This document shows, piece after piece, positions 16,658-24,531 of a stretch of 64,000 nucleotides of DNA. The position numbers were made by a program, and so were the translations under genes. How positions within the stretch are numbered: position 1 is the first letter of the stretch; every line of letters starts with the position of its first letter. Location: contig NZ_AEEA01000057.1 of NCBI RefSeq assembly GCF_000297095.1, positions 1 through 64,000 of the forward strand. Reading direction: 5' to 3'. The DNA comes from Treponema primitia ZAS-1. Its GTDB lineage: Bacteria; Spirochaetota; Spirochaetia; Treponematales; Breznakiellaceae. Below the pieces are notes generated by a model. That model did not search any database. It saw only the letters and a program-made list of their open reading frames with translations, and was not told the DNA's origin.

Positions 16658-17136
16658 ATTCCTGTGGATCCAAAGCCCCCTTCTCCACGTTCTGTTTCCG
16701 ACAGAGAAGCGGCTTCAAGCATTCGGGCCCGGATTACCGGGGCGATAACGAGCTGGGCTATCCGATCCCCATCATGCACCGTAAAAGACTCATGGCCCAG
16801 GTTGATTAATAGTACCGCCAATTCCCCCCGGTAGTCGGCGTCAATGGTCCCCGGAGAATTCAGCACCGTAAGACCGTTCCGGGCAGCCAGCCCCGAACGG
16901 GGCCGGACCTGGGCTTCATAACCCGGGGGAATCTCCAGAACCAGCCCGGTAGAAACACGGGCACGGTCCAAGGGCAGGATCACCACCGGAGCGTCAATCC
17001 TGGCCCTGAGATCCGCCCCCGCGGCGCCCTTAGTTTCGTATTCCGGAACAAAGGCGCCGGGATCCTTTTTCAGGATCCGTACCACGGGAAGGGCCTGTTC
17101 CGAACCATCCGCCTTAGTAACGGCGGGGCCGGTCAT
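16654..17136 (-). CDS. dut: deoxyuridine 5'-triphosphate nucleotidohydrolase
   Basis: Trimeric dUTPase that hydrolyses dUTP to dUMP and pyrophosphate, keeping uracil out of DNA. All five motifs are visible: GAAGADLRA, RPRSGLA, NSPGTIDADYRGE with the catalytic Asp, DRIAQLV and the C-terminal ERGEGGFGSTG arm. I chose the ATG at 17136, which gives 160 residues including a short N-terminal extension; the open frame continues upstream inside pnp but is not conserved-looking. The start overlaps the 3' end of pnp by 23 bases. Confidence 0.93.
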   Translation of the reverse strand: MTGPAVTKADGSEQALPVVRILKKDPGAFVPEYETKGAAGADLRARIDAPVVILPLDRARVSTGLVLEIPPGYEAQVRPRSGLAARNGLTVLNSPGTIDADYRGELAVLLINLGHESFTVHDGDRIAQLVIAPVIRARMLEAASLSETERGEGGFGSTGI

Positions 17137-19303
17137 TGCGGCGGCCGTCTCCGCGGCTATCGCTGTGTCCGCCACCATGCCCATCGCCATCTCCGCTGGG
17201 AGCGCCGTTGGGATCGATAGCATCGATATAGGAAAGGTTGAGCCGCCCCATCTTATCCACCTCAAGCAGCTTAACCGGTATCTCCTGGCCTTCCTTTAGA
17301 ACATCGGTTACCACGGTGATCCGATCCCGGGAAAGTTTGGAAATATGCACCAAACCTTCTTTGCCGGGCAATATCTCTACAAAGGCGCCAAAATCCATGA
17401 TCCGCTTTACCACACCGTTGTATATACGGCCCGTTTCGGGGTCGGAGACTATGCCGGTTATTGCGGTCCGGGCTTCCTCAGCGTCCTTGGCGTTCTTTCC
17501 GTAAATCGTTACGGTTCCGTCGTTTTCGGTATTGATAGTAACGCTGTACTGTTCGCAGAGGGCCTTGACGTTCTTGCCCCCGGGGCCGATGAGGGCGCCG
17601 ATCTTGTCGATCTCTATCTTCATGGTTACGATCTTAGGTGCGAATTCGCTGATCTCCGACACCGGTTTGTTGATGGTCTGGTTCATGATATTCAGGATGT
17701 GGAGCCTGCCCCGCTTAGCCTGGTCCAGGGCTTTCCGCATCACCTCGGGGCTGACCCCGGCGATCTTGATATCCATCTGGAAACCGGTGATCCCGTCCTG
17801 GGTACCGGCAACCTTAAAGTCCATGTCTCCCAGGTGATCCTCGTCACCCAGGATGTCCGAAAGTACGGCGTAACGGTCAGTGGGGCCGCCCTTGCCTTCG
17901 GTGATGAGCCCCATGGCAATTCCTGCCACGGGCTTCTTCATGGGAACACCGGCGTGGAGCATGGCCAGGGTGCCTCCGCAGACCGAAGCCATGGAGGAGG
18001 AACCGTTGGACTCCATGATCTCCGAAACCACACGAATGGTGTAGGGGAATTCCGCCTTGGAGGGCACCATGGCTTCCAGGGAACGGCGGGCCAGATTGCC
18101 GTGACCGATTTCCCGGCGGCCCGTACCCATACGGCCGGTCTCACCCACCGAATAGGGGGGGAAGTTGTAGTGGAGGAGGAAGTTTTCCCGCTTATCCCCA
18201 TCAATGTCGTCGAATATCTGTTCGTCAAAAACCGTACCCAGGGTGGTAACCACCAGGGCCTGGGTTTCACCCCGGGTAAAGAGTGCGGAACCGTGGGTCC
18301 GGGGTAGTATCCCTACTTCACAGGTGATGTCCCGGATATCCTCGGTACCCCGGCCGTCCACTCGGACACCCTTGTTCAGGATACCGGAACGGAGTATCTC
18401 GTACTGCATATCTTCGAAGAGGGCATCGAAGAGCTTCTTCTGGTTCTCGTCCTCAAGCTGGGCTTTATACTGGGTGGCAAGATCCGCCTTAACTTCGTTG
18501 ACCGCCAGATGCCGCTCCTGCTTACCCTTGAGGAAACAGGCGGTTTCCAGCCGGGGATAGGCGGCGGAACGAATAGCGTCGCCATGCTCCAAAGAGTAGG
18601 ACACTTCGGTGAGGGGAAGCTTTTCCTTACCCGCAAGTTCCCGGAGCTTGTCCTGCAAATTACAGAGCTCGGTGATCACCTGCTGGGCCTTTTCCAGGGC
18701 GGCAATCATCAGGTCCTCATCAACTTCCTTGGCCCCACCTTCCACCATGGTGATGCCTTCCTTGGTACCGGCAACCACGATTTCCAGTTTGGACTTTTCA
18801 ATTTCCGGGTAGGTTGGATTAACGATGAGCTGACCATCCACGGAACAGATCCGAATCCCGGCCACGGGTCCGCCGAAGGGGATGTCCGAAATATGGACCG
18901 CTGCGGAGGCGGCGATGATCGCCAGAATGTCCGGGGGGTTAAGCTGGTCCGTAGAAATAGTGGTGGGTACCACCTGGATCTCCCGGCCGAATCGCTTATC
19001 AAAAAGGGGCCGCATGGGCCGGTCGATGAGCCGGGACACCAGGATTTCCTTGTCCTTGGGGCGGCTCTCCCGCTTGATGAAGCCCCCGGGGATCTTCCCG
19101 GCGGCGTAGTACTTCTCATTGTAATCCACCGTGAGGGGGACATAGTCCAGGCCCTCAACCGCATTGGATGATGAACAAACCGTGGCGATTACCACGGAAC
19201 CCGCATATTGGGCGAACACAGAGCCGCCGGCCTGTTTCGCGATTTTACCGGTCTCAAGGATCAATTCCTTGCCGGCAATTTGATAACTTACTTTTTGAAC
19301 CAT
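17114..19303 (-). CDS. pnp: polyribonucleotide nucleotidyltransferase
   Basis: 3'-5' phosphorolytic exoribonuclease. The order is RNase PH domain 1 (FIKRESRPKDKEILVSRLIDRPMRPLF), a helical linker, RNase PH domain 2 (EVGILPRTHGSALFTRGETQ; GDMDFKVAGTQDGIT with catalytic acidic residues), a KH domain (IGALIGPGGKNVKAL) and an S1 domain (GVVKRIMDFGAFVEILPGKEGLVHIS). The C-terminal tail is rich in Gly, Asp, His and Arg. 729 residues from the ATG at 19303. A stem-loop followed by a T run precedes the gene after rpsO. Confidence 0.97.
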   Translation of the reverse strand: MVQKVSYQIAGKELILETGKIAKQAGGSVFAQYAGSVVIATVCSSSNAVEGLDYVPLTVDYNEKYYAAGKIPGGFIKRESRPKDKEILVSRLIDRPMRPLFDKRFGREIQVVPTTISTDQLNPPDILAIIAASAAVHISDIPFGGPVAGIRICSVDGQLIVNPTYPEIEKSKLEIVVAGTKEGITMVEGGAKEVDEDLMIAALEKAQQVITELCNLQDKLRELAGKEKLPLTEVSYSLEHGDAIRSAAYPRLETACFLKGKQERHLAVNEVKADLATQYKAQLEDENQKKLFDALFEDMQYEILRSGILNKGVRVDGRGTEDIRDITCEVGILPRTHGSALFTRGETQALVVTTLGTVFDEQIFDDIDGDKRENFLLHYNFPPYSVGETGRMGTGRREIGHGNLARRSLEAMVPSKAEFPYTIRVVSEIMESNGSSSMASVCGGTLAMLHAGVPMKKPVAGIAMGLITEGKGGPTDRYAVLSDILGDEDHLGDMDFKVAGTQDGITGFQMDIKIAGVSPEVMRKALDQAKRGRLHILNIMNQTINKPVSEISEFAPKIVTMKIEIDKIGALIGPGGKNVKALCEQYSVTINTENDGTVTIYGKNAKDAEEARTAITGIVSDPETGRIYNGVVKRIMDFGAFVEILPGKEGLVHISKLSRDRITVVTDVLKEGQEIPVKLLEVDKMGRLNLSYIDAIDPNGAPSGDGDGHGGGHSDSRGDGRRNDRPRRY

Positions 19304-19322
19304 AAACTCCTGTCTTTTTTTC

Positions 19323-19371
19323 AAAAAACCGGCGCAGCTTTTCTACGAATATAAATTGTAAGCGGCGCCGG
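19323..19371 (-). terminator. stem-loop with T run between rpsO and pnp
   Basis: Read on the minus strand, CCGGCGC (19371-19365) pairs with GCGCCGG (19335-19329); an inner GCTT/AAGC extends the stem past one mismatch, leaving a 19-nt loop. It is followed by six T residues (19328-19323). This is the shape of an intrinsic terminator or attenuator and sits where E. coli has its rpsO terminator and the RNase III-processed pnp leader. Confidence 0.65.
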
Positions 19372-19399
19372 GCTGAGACACATCCTATAGGCTGTGAAA

Positions 19400-19669
19400 C
19401 TACTTACGGAGACCTAAGTCCTTGATAAGGACCCGGTATTTCTCCAGATTAGTCCGCTGAAAATACTTCAGCATACGCCGGCGTTGTCCGACGAGGATTA
19501 GTAAGCCCCGCTGACTGGACTTGTCCTTTTTGAATTGCTTACAATGCTCGGTGAGCTGGTTGATCCGCTCCGTGAGCAGGGCAATCTGTACTTCCGAGGT
19601 TCCGGTGTCTTTTTCGTTTTTACCGAACTTGTTTACAATGGAAGATACATTTTCTTTGTTTAAAGCCAT
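19400..19669 (-). CDS. rpsO: 30S ribosomal protein S15
   Basis: 89 residues, the normal size. The family core is clear: GTSEVQIALLTERINQLTEHCK, then RGLLILVGQRRRMLKYFQ, which binds the central domain of 16S rRNA. Placed between ribF and pnp as in many bacteria. An AGGAG ribosome site precedes the ATG. Expression of the following pnp gene is probably limited by the stem-loop downstream. Confidence 0.97.
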   Translation of the reverse strand: MALNKENVSSIVNKFGKNEKDTGTSEVQIALLTERINQLTEHCKQFKKDKSSQRGLLILVGQRRRMLKYFQRTNLEKYRVLIKDLGLRK

Positions 19670-19681
19670 TTATTTACACTC

Positions 19682-20476
19682 CTATTGGGAACTACTTAAA
19701 AATTCAATGCGAAGGGCATTGAATGGTGAGGGAATAAAAAGTCCATCCGGACCAAGGGTAATCTCCGTTTCTATTCCTTCCGGGGAATCCTTTTCGAAAA
19801 GCAATACCGGGTACCGGCCATAGGGCGGCATGATTCGGTTTTTGGAGGCCAAGTCAAAATAAAACCCGCCGGGTCCGGGGGCAGCGGATAGTCCGGCAAA
19901 ATCGATTTCAACCCTTCGACCGAGAAGCTCCGCCGCCTCAACGAGGCTGCCGGCGGATATCGCGGTGCGGATACGGCTTGAACTTATGCGCTCACCCCCG
20001 GACATCACGGACTCCACCACTTCCGTGGGGATTCCCGCCGCCAGGTTCATCTCTTTAATGAGCGCCGCATGAGTATCATGCCGGTAACCGCAACGAAAAT
20101 TACTGCCAATTACCAAATAACGCAGATTACCCCGATCTTTTAACAGATCGATGAATTCCTTGCCCTTAAGTTTACTGAATTTTTCAGAAAAGTCAATCAT
20201 GACCGTAAGACCGACCCCCATTTGTTCGAACAAACGGAGTTTTTGGGCTATCCCCATGATATCTCCTTCATGGGTTTCGGGTCGCAGGATGAATTTTGGG
20301 CTCCGTTTAAAGCTTATCACCACCGGATATAGTCCGGAGGAAAGTACCTTTTCCAGTAACGCCCGGTGTCCCCGGTGGATTCCATCAAAAACCCCGATGG
20401 TCATGGCAACGCCATTTACGGCGGCTTCACCCAGGCTGCCTCTGGCGGCAAACTCCGCTAGGTCAAGCACTCGCAT
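19682..20476 (-). CDS. ribF: RibF-type FAD synthetase with reduced flavokinase domain
   Basis: The N-terminal nucleotidylyltransferase half is well preserved: GVFDGIHRGHRALLEK, PVVISFKRSPKFIL, VIGSNFRCGYR and the ISSSRIRTAI motif, giving FMN-to-FAD adenylylation. After LLGRRVEIDF, where bifunctional RibF has the flavokinase barrel with its PTAN motif, only about 75 residues follow and no PTAN or similar is seen. Total 264 residues compared with about 310 in the family. It may therefore be an FAD synthetase only, or have a diverged kinase. The start is uncertain; 20476 gives the best match, with longer forms to 20515 possible. Confidence 0.85.
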   Translation of the reverse strand: MRVLDLAEFAARGSLGEAAVNGVAMTIGVFDGIHRGHRALLEKVLSSGLYPVVISFKRSPKFILRPETHEGDIMGIAQKLRLFEQMGVGLTVMIDFSEKFSKLKGKEFIDLLKDRGNLRYLVIGSNFRCGYRHDTHAALIKEMNLAAGIPTEVVESVMSGGERISSSRIRTAISAGSLVEAAELLGRRVEIDFAGLSAAPGPGGFYFDLASKNRIMPPYGRYPVLLFEKDSPEGIETEITLGPDGLFIPSPFNALRIEFLSSSQ

Positions 20477-21365
20477 GGACATACCCATAAGACCAACGGT
20501 CAGACCAACGGTCATTGCCGGGACCTTGTTTTTTCACGAGTACCGCCACAAAGTCATGGTCACAAAATACTCCCAGAGACTCGGCAGCGGGGACATCCCC
20601 AAGCAGCGTATCCAGGGGCTTCCCCTGGCGCATACTTTTCGCAGCGCCTTCATCCACGGTAATCCGGGGTATATCCAGGGCTTCGAAGGTATCCGCACCG
20701 ATGGGGCGGATCGCCGCAGCCAAATCCGGGGCATCCATGGGAACCGCCTGGGCGATGTCAAACCCCGCTACCCGCTTCCGTTCCAGGGCGGACAGGTGGG
20801 CGCGGGAACCTGCGGCGATAGCTATGTCCCGGGCCAGGGAGCGGATATAGGCGCCCTTGGAACAGTGCACATACACGCGGGCATCGGGGGGATCATAGGA
20901 GCGGAGCTCCAGGGCATGGATAGTCACGGGCCGCTTTTCCATCTTCACTTCCACACCGGACCGGGCAAGCTGGTAGGCCCGCTTCCCATCCAGGTGGATT
21001 GCCGAATAGGCCGGCGGGGCCTGCATAATATCGCCCCGGAATTGGCTCAGCGCCTGTTCCAGCGCTTCCCGGCTGGGCGGGTCCGCCTCGGCGATTGGCT
21101 CGCCCTCCGGGTCCAGGGTATCGGTTTCCACGCCGAAACGGATAAGCCCCTCGTAACGCTTATCGCAGCGGTCAAACCAGGGGCTCAGTTTTAAAGCCCA
21201 GCCAGCCAGTACCACCAGCAGGCCCGAGGCAAATTTATCCAGGGTACCGGTATGCCCTACCTTTGGGGTTCCCAGGGCTTTTTTTACCGCATTAAGGGAA
21301 TCAAAGGAGGTATAGCCCGGGGATTTATTGAGCAGCAATATACCGGCGCTCCTATTGCCCGTCAT
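20463..21365 (-). CDS. truB: tRNA pseudouridine-55 synthase
   Basis: Makes the universal pseudouridine at position 55 of the T loop. Recognised from GILLLNKSPGYTSFD, GHTGTLDKFASGLLVVL with the catalytic Asp, YEGLIRFGVETDTLDPEG, and GAYIRSLARDIA. 300 residues from the ATG at 21365, which overlaps the end of rbfA by 14 bases; the open frame upstream of it was not used. The C-terminal 20 residues (DRWSDRWSYGYV) include a small duplication that shares DNA with the start region of ribF. Confidence 0.95.
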   Translation of the reverse strand: MTGNRSAGILLLNKSPGYTSFDSLNAVKKALGTPKVGHTGTLDKFASGLLVVLAGWALKLSPWFDRCDKRYEGLIRFGVETDTLDPEGEPIAEADPPSREALEQALSQFRGDIMQAPPAYSAIHLDGKRAYQLARSGVEVKMEKRPVTIHALELRSYDPPDARVYVHCSKGAYIRSLARDIAIAAGSRAHLSALERKRVAGFDIAQAVPMDAPDLAAAIRPIGADTFEALDIPRITVDEGAAKSMRQGKPLDTLLGDVPAAESLGVFCDHDFVAVLVKKQGPGNDRWSDRWSYGYVHASA

Positions 21366-21705
21366 GTACAAGGCCCTCAATTTTTTGCACCAGTTCAAAA
21401 CCCTCACGTATGCCCTGGTCTTCGTGAAACCGGAGCTTGGGGGTTTGGCGGAGGCGCATCATTTTTGCAAGCTGGGACTGGATAAAGCCGGCGGCACTCT
21501 GTAAGCCCTCGACTCCCGTGGCCAAGCCCGCAGATTTATAGCTTGAAACATAGGCATCGGCGTAGGCAAAGTCCCGGGAAACCGTAACCCTGGTTATGGA
21601 GAGAAAAGGATCAACCCGGGGGTCCTTCACCTTCCCTTCCACAATGAGAGCACCAACTTTTTCCTGGATAAGCCGCCCTACCCGTTCCGTTCTATATTCC
21701 GACAT
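21352..21705 (-). CDS. rbfA: ribosome-binding factor A
   Basis: A 117-residue KH-like protein that helps mature the 5' end of 16S rRNA in the 30S subunit. It has the expected N-terminal RVGRLIQEKVGALIVEGKVKDPRV and FLSITRVTVSRDFAYADAYVS strands, and ends with TPKLRFHEDQGIREGF, a variant of the PxLxFxxD motif. It follows infB by 3 bases and overlaps truB, in the standard nusA-infB-rbfA-truB order. Confidence 0.95.
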   Translation of the reverse strand: MSEYRTERVGRLIQEKVGALIVEGKVKDPRVDPFLSITRVTVSRDFAYADAYVSSYKSAGLATGVEGLQSAAGFIQSQLAKMMRLRQTPKLRFHEDQGIREGFELVQKIEGLVHDGQ

Positions 21706-21708
21706 ATA

Positions 21709-24522
21709 TCAGTTGCTCGTTAATTTCCGGGCCACTTCCACAATTTCGAAGACCTCAAACTGATCGCCGACCTGGATAGCGTCAAAGCCCTCCAGACCGA
21801 TACCGCACTCGTAACCGGCGGCAACTTCCCGGGCATCGTCCTTAAAGCGCCGCAGGGAGGCGATCTTTCCGGTATGGATAACGATCTCGTCCCGGATAAC
21901 ATTGATGCTGGCGCTGCGCTTGACCGTACCGGTAAGGACGTAACAGCCGGCAATGGTTCCAATCTTGGGCACCTTGAAGGTATCCCGAACCTCCACCGAG
22001 GCGATGATCTCTTCCTTGGTATCGGGCTTGAGCATCCCCTCCATAGCCAGTTGGATTTCCTCCACCGCCTTGTAGATGATATTGTAACGCCGGATGTCTA
22101 CCTTTTCCTGATCCGCCAGCAGCCTGGCCTTTGGTACGGGCCGCACGTTGAAACCGATGATGATGGCGTTTGAGGCGATGGCCAGATCCACATCCCCTTC
22201 GTTGATAGCCCCGGGGAGCGCCTGGATAACGTTAAGCCGCACTTCCTTGTTGGACAGCTTTTCTAAGCTTGCCCGGAGAGCTTCGGCGGAACCCTGAACA
22301 TCGCTCTTGATGATGATCTTGAGTTCCTGGATGGCCCCGGCGCTGATGGTGTCCGAAAGGTTGTCCAGGGTGATCTTCTTAATATTCTTGGCATCCTCAA
22401 AACGCTTTAACTCGTGGCGCTTGGCGGAAATACCCCGGGCTACCTTTTCGTCCTCCACCACCTGGAGTGGGTCCCCGGCGTCGGGAACACCCTCAAAGCC
22501 CAGGACTTCCACGGGCATGGCCGGGGTAGCTTCCTCAACCTTCGTTCCCTTATCGTCAAAGAGCGCCCGGACCTTACCAGGCCAGACACCGGCCACAAAG
22601 GAATCACCTATCCTGAGGGTCCCCCGCTCTATCATTACGGTGGCAACAATGCCGCGGCCATGGTCGATCCGGGATTCCAGGACCTTTCCTTCGGCGCTGC
22701 GGTCAAAGTTTGACTTGAGATCAAGGATCTCCGCTTGCAACAGTATGGCGTCGATGAGTTTATCGATACCCTCTTTTCTGAGGGCCGAAAGTTCCACAAA
22801 CATGGTCTGGCCGCCCCAGTCTTCGGGCATGAGCCCCAGATCGGAAAGCTGACTCTTAACCCGGTCGGGGTTAGCCTCGGGCTTGTCCATCTTGTTCACC
22901 GCCACGATGATGGGCACCTTGGCGTCCTTGGCGTGGTTGATGGCCTCAATGGTCTGGGGCATGACCCCGTCGTCGGCGGCAACCACCAGGACCACGATAT
23001 CCGTAACCTGGGCGCCCCGGGCCCGCATATGGGTAAAGGCTTCGTGTCCCGGCGTATCGAGGAAGGCGATCTTCCCATGGGGGGTATCCACCGTATAGGC
23101 GCCGATATGCTGGGTTATACCGCCAAATTCGCCGGAAACCACGTCGGCGCTGCGGATAGCGTCCAGGAGCTTGGTCTTTCCGTGATCCACATGGCCCATG
23201 ACGGTAACTACCGGAGGCCGGTGGATCAGGGATGCGTCATCGTCGGATTCGGTGGTGATCAAAGTCTCGTCATAAAGACTGACGATCTTCACGTCCGCAC
23301 CAAATTCCGCCGCCAGAATGGTGGCGGTTTCCGCGTCGATCTGCTGGTTGATGGTAACCATCATACCCATACTCATGAGTTTATGGATCAGGTCCGAAGC
23401 CTTAAGGTTCATTTTTCTGGCCAGCTCGGAAACCGAAATCACTTCCATTATGTCGATGGACTTGGGCACCGGGTTGGCGATCTGGGTAATCTTCTTCTTA
23501 GTCTGGAGGAGTTTTTCCTCCATCTCCTGTTCTTTCCGCTGGTAAACCGCCCTCTTGGCTTTAAAGGACTTCTTAATCGGTCCCTTGTTATCAGCCAAAG
23601 GAGGCGGGGGCGGAGACATACCGTTGCGCCCGCCGGGACCGCCGGGCCTGCCGCCCTGACCAAAGCCCCCGGGCCTGCCGCCCTGACCAAAACCCCCGGG
23701 CCTGCCGCCCTGGTTAAACCCGCCGGGACGATTACCCTGAAAACCGCCAGGACGAGGTCCGCCCTGGTTAAAACCGCCGGGGCGAGGTCCGCCCTGGTTA
23801 AAACCACCGGGACGAGGTCCGCCTTGGTTAAAACCGCCGGGGCGAGGTCCACCCTGATTAAAACCACCGGGACGAGGTCCGCTTTGACCAATACCGCCGG
23901 AACCGCTGTAGGGACGGGGACCACCGGGAACCGATCCTTCAGGACGGGGCCCCACAGGGCGGCCGCCAACCCTGCCGGCAGCGCCTACAGGCCGCGGCTG
24001 GAAGGGCGAACCGGATCGAGGCGATCCGTTATCGTCCCGGGACGAGTGGTTTCCCACAGGACGGCCGCCAACTCTGCCGGCCGCCGCCACCGGACGCTGG
24101 GTATTGGGCAGGGAACTTACACGGTTTTCTCCCGTCTTTTCCCCATCAGCCGGGGATTTTACTTCACCGGGTGTACCGGAAGCATCCTGCACGCTTGTTT
24201 CAGCCGCCGGAATCTTCACTTTAGGAGTTGAAGCAACAGACTCCCCCTCCGGAACCGTACCCCGGGAAGCTGTCCCCAAGGGGGTGGTGACCACAATTTT
24301 TGGCTGAGCTTTCTTTACAGGAACCGGAACACCAGGAAGGGCAGCCTTTTTCTTGATCACAACCACCTTACGGCGTTGGTCACCATGCTCCGGTGCCGGA
24401 ACGCCCTTGGGGACTCCCTCAGCGGGAAGCTGTGCCGGAAGTACTGAAAACTCCTGCTCACTCTTCTGATGTTTAATGAGCTCTACTTTTGGTCTTTGCG
24501 TAGTGTCTAATTCCTCAGCCAT
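21709..24522 (-). CDS. infB: translation initiation factor IF-2
   Basis: GTPase that brings initiator tRNA to the 30S subunit. The G domain carries GHVDHGKTKLLDAI, DTPGHEAFTHMRARGAQ and NKMDKPEANP; the beta-barrel and C-terminal tRNA-binding domains follow (937 residues in all). An IF2-N motif (VISVSELARKMNLKASDLIHKLM) precedes the G domain. The N-terminal 300 residues are low-complexity, with several GGFNQGGPRP units and a Gly/Arg-rich stretch. Expected cytoplasmic, growth-linked expression as part of the rimP-pnp operon. Confidence 0.96.
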   Translation of the reverse strand: MAEELDTTQRPKVELIKHQKSEQEFSVLPAQLPAEGVPKGVPAPEHGDQRRKVVVIKKKAALPGVPVPVKKAQPKIVVTTPLGTASRGTVPEGESVASTPKVKIPAAETSVQDASGTPGEVKSPADGEKTGENRVSSLPNTQRPVAAAGRVGGRPVGNHSSRDDNGSPRSGSPFQPRPVGAAGRVGGRPVGPRPEGSVPGGPRPYSGSGGIGQSGPRPGGFNQGGPRPGGFNQGGPRPGGFNQGGPRPGGFNQGGPRPGGFQGNRPGGFNQGGRPGGFGQGGRPGGFGQGGRPGGPGGRNGMSPPPPPLADNKGPIKKSFKAKRAVYQRKEQEMEEKLLQTKKKITQIANPVPKSIDIMEVISVSELARKMNLKASDLIHKLMSMGMMVTINQQIDAETATILAAEFGADVKIVSLYDETLITTESDDDASLIHRPPVVTVMGHVDHGKTKLLDAIRSADVVSGEFGGITQHIGAYTVDTPHGKIAFLDTPGHEAFTHMRARGAQVTDIVVLVVAADDGVMPQTIEAINHAKDAKVPIIVAVNKMDKPEANPDRVKSQLSDLGLMPEDWGGQTMFVELSALRKEGIDKLIDAILLQAEILDLKSNFDRSAEGKVLESRIDHGRGIVATVMIERGTLRIGDSFVAGVWPGKVRALFDDKGTKVEEATPAMPVEVLGFEGVPDAGDPLQVVEDEKVARGISAKRHELKRFEDAKNIKKITLDNLSDTISAGAIQELKIIIKSDVQGSAEALRASLEKLSNKEVRLNVIQALPGAINEGDVDLAIASNAIIIGFNVRPVPKARLLADQEKVDIRRYNIIYKAVEEIQLAMEGMLKPDTKEEIIASVEVRDTFKVPKIGTIAGCYVLTGTVKRSASINVIRDEIVIHTGKIASLRRFKDDAREVAAGYECGIGLEGFDAIQVGDQFEVFEIVEVARKLTSN
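23639..23890 (-). repeat. tandem repeats encoding the GGFNQGGPRP region of IF-2
   Basis: About five 30-bp units encode GGFNQGGPRP, followed by shorter 27-bp units encoding GGFGQGGRP. Adjacent DNA units differ by only one or two bases, so expansion or contraction by slippage is easy to imagine. Confidence 0.9.
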
Positions 24523-24531
24523 GATCCACCT

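Noticed and set aside
17345..18307. 320-codon open frame opposite pnp
   Set aside because: Composition reflects the opposite-strand codons of pnp; no start signal.
20460..20520. duplicated AGACCAACGGTC at the truB/ribF junction as a regulatory site
   Set aside because: Two copies of a 12-base sequence inside coding DNA; more simply a small duplication that extends TruB by a few residues.
19682..20520. FMN riboswitch ahead of ribF
   Set aside because: ribF starts inside the end of truB, so there is no leader to hold a riboswitch.
20151..21194. 347-codon open frame opposite ribF and truB
   Set aside because: Antisense to two recognised genes and with no supporting motif.
22735..24231. 498-codon open frame opposite infB
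   Set aside because: It lies wholly antisense to a certain IF-2 gene, has no ribosome site, and its repeats are mirror translations of the IF-2 repeats.
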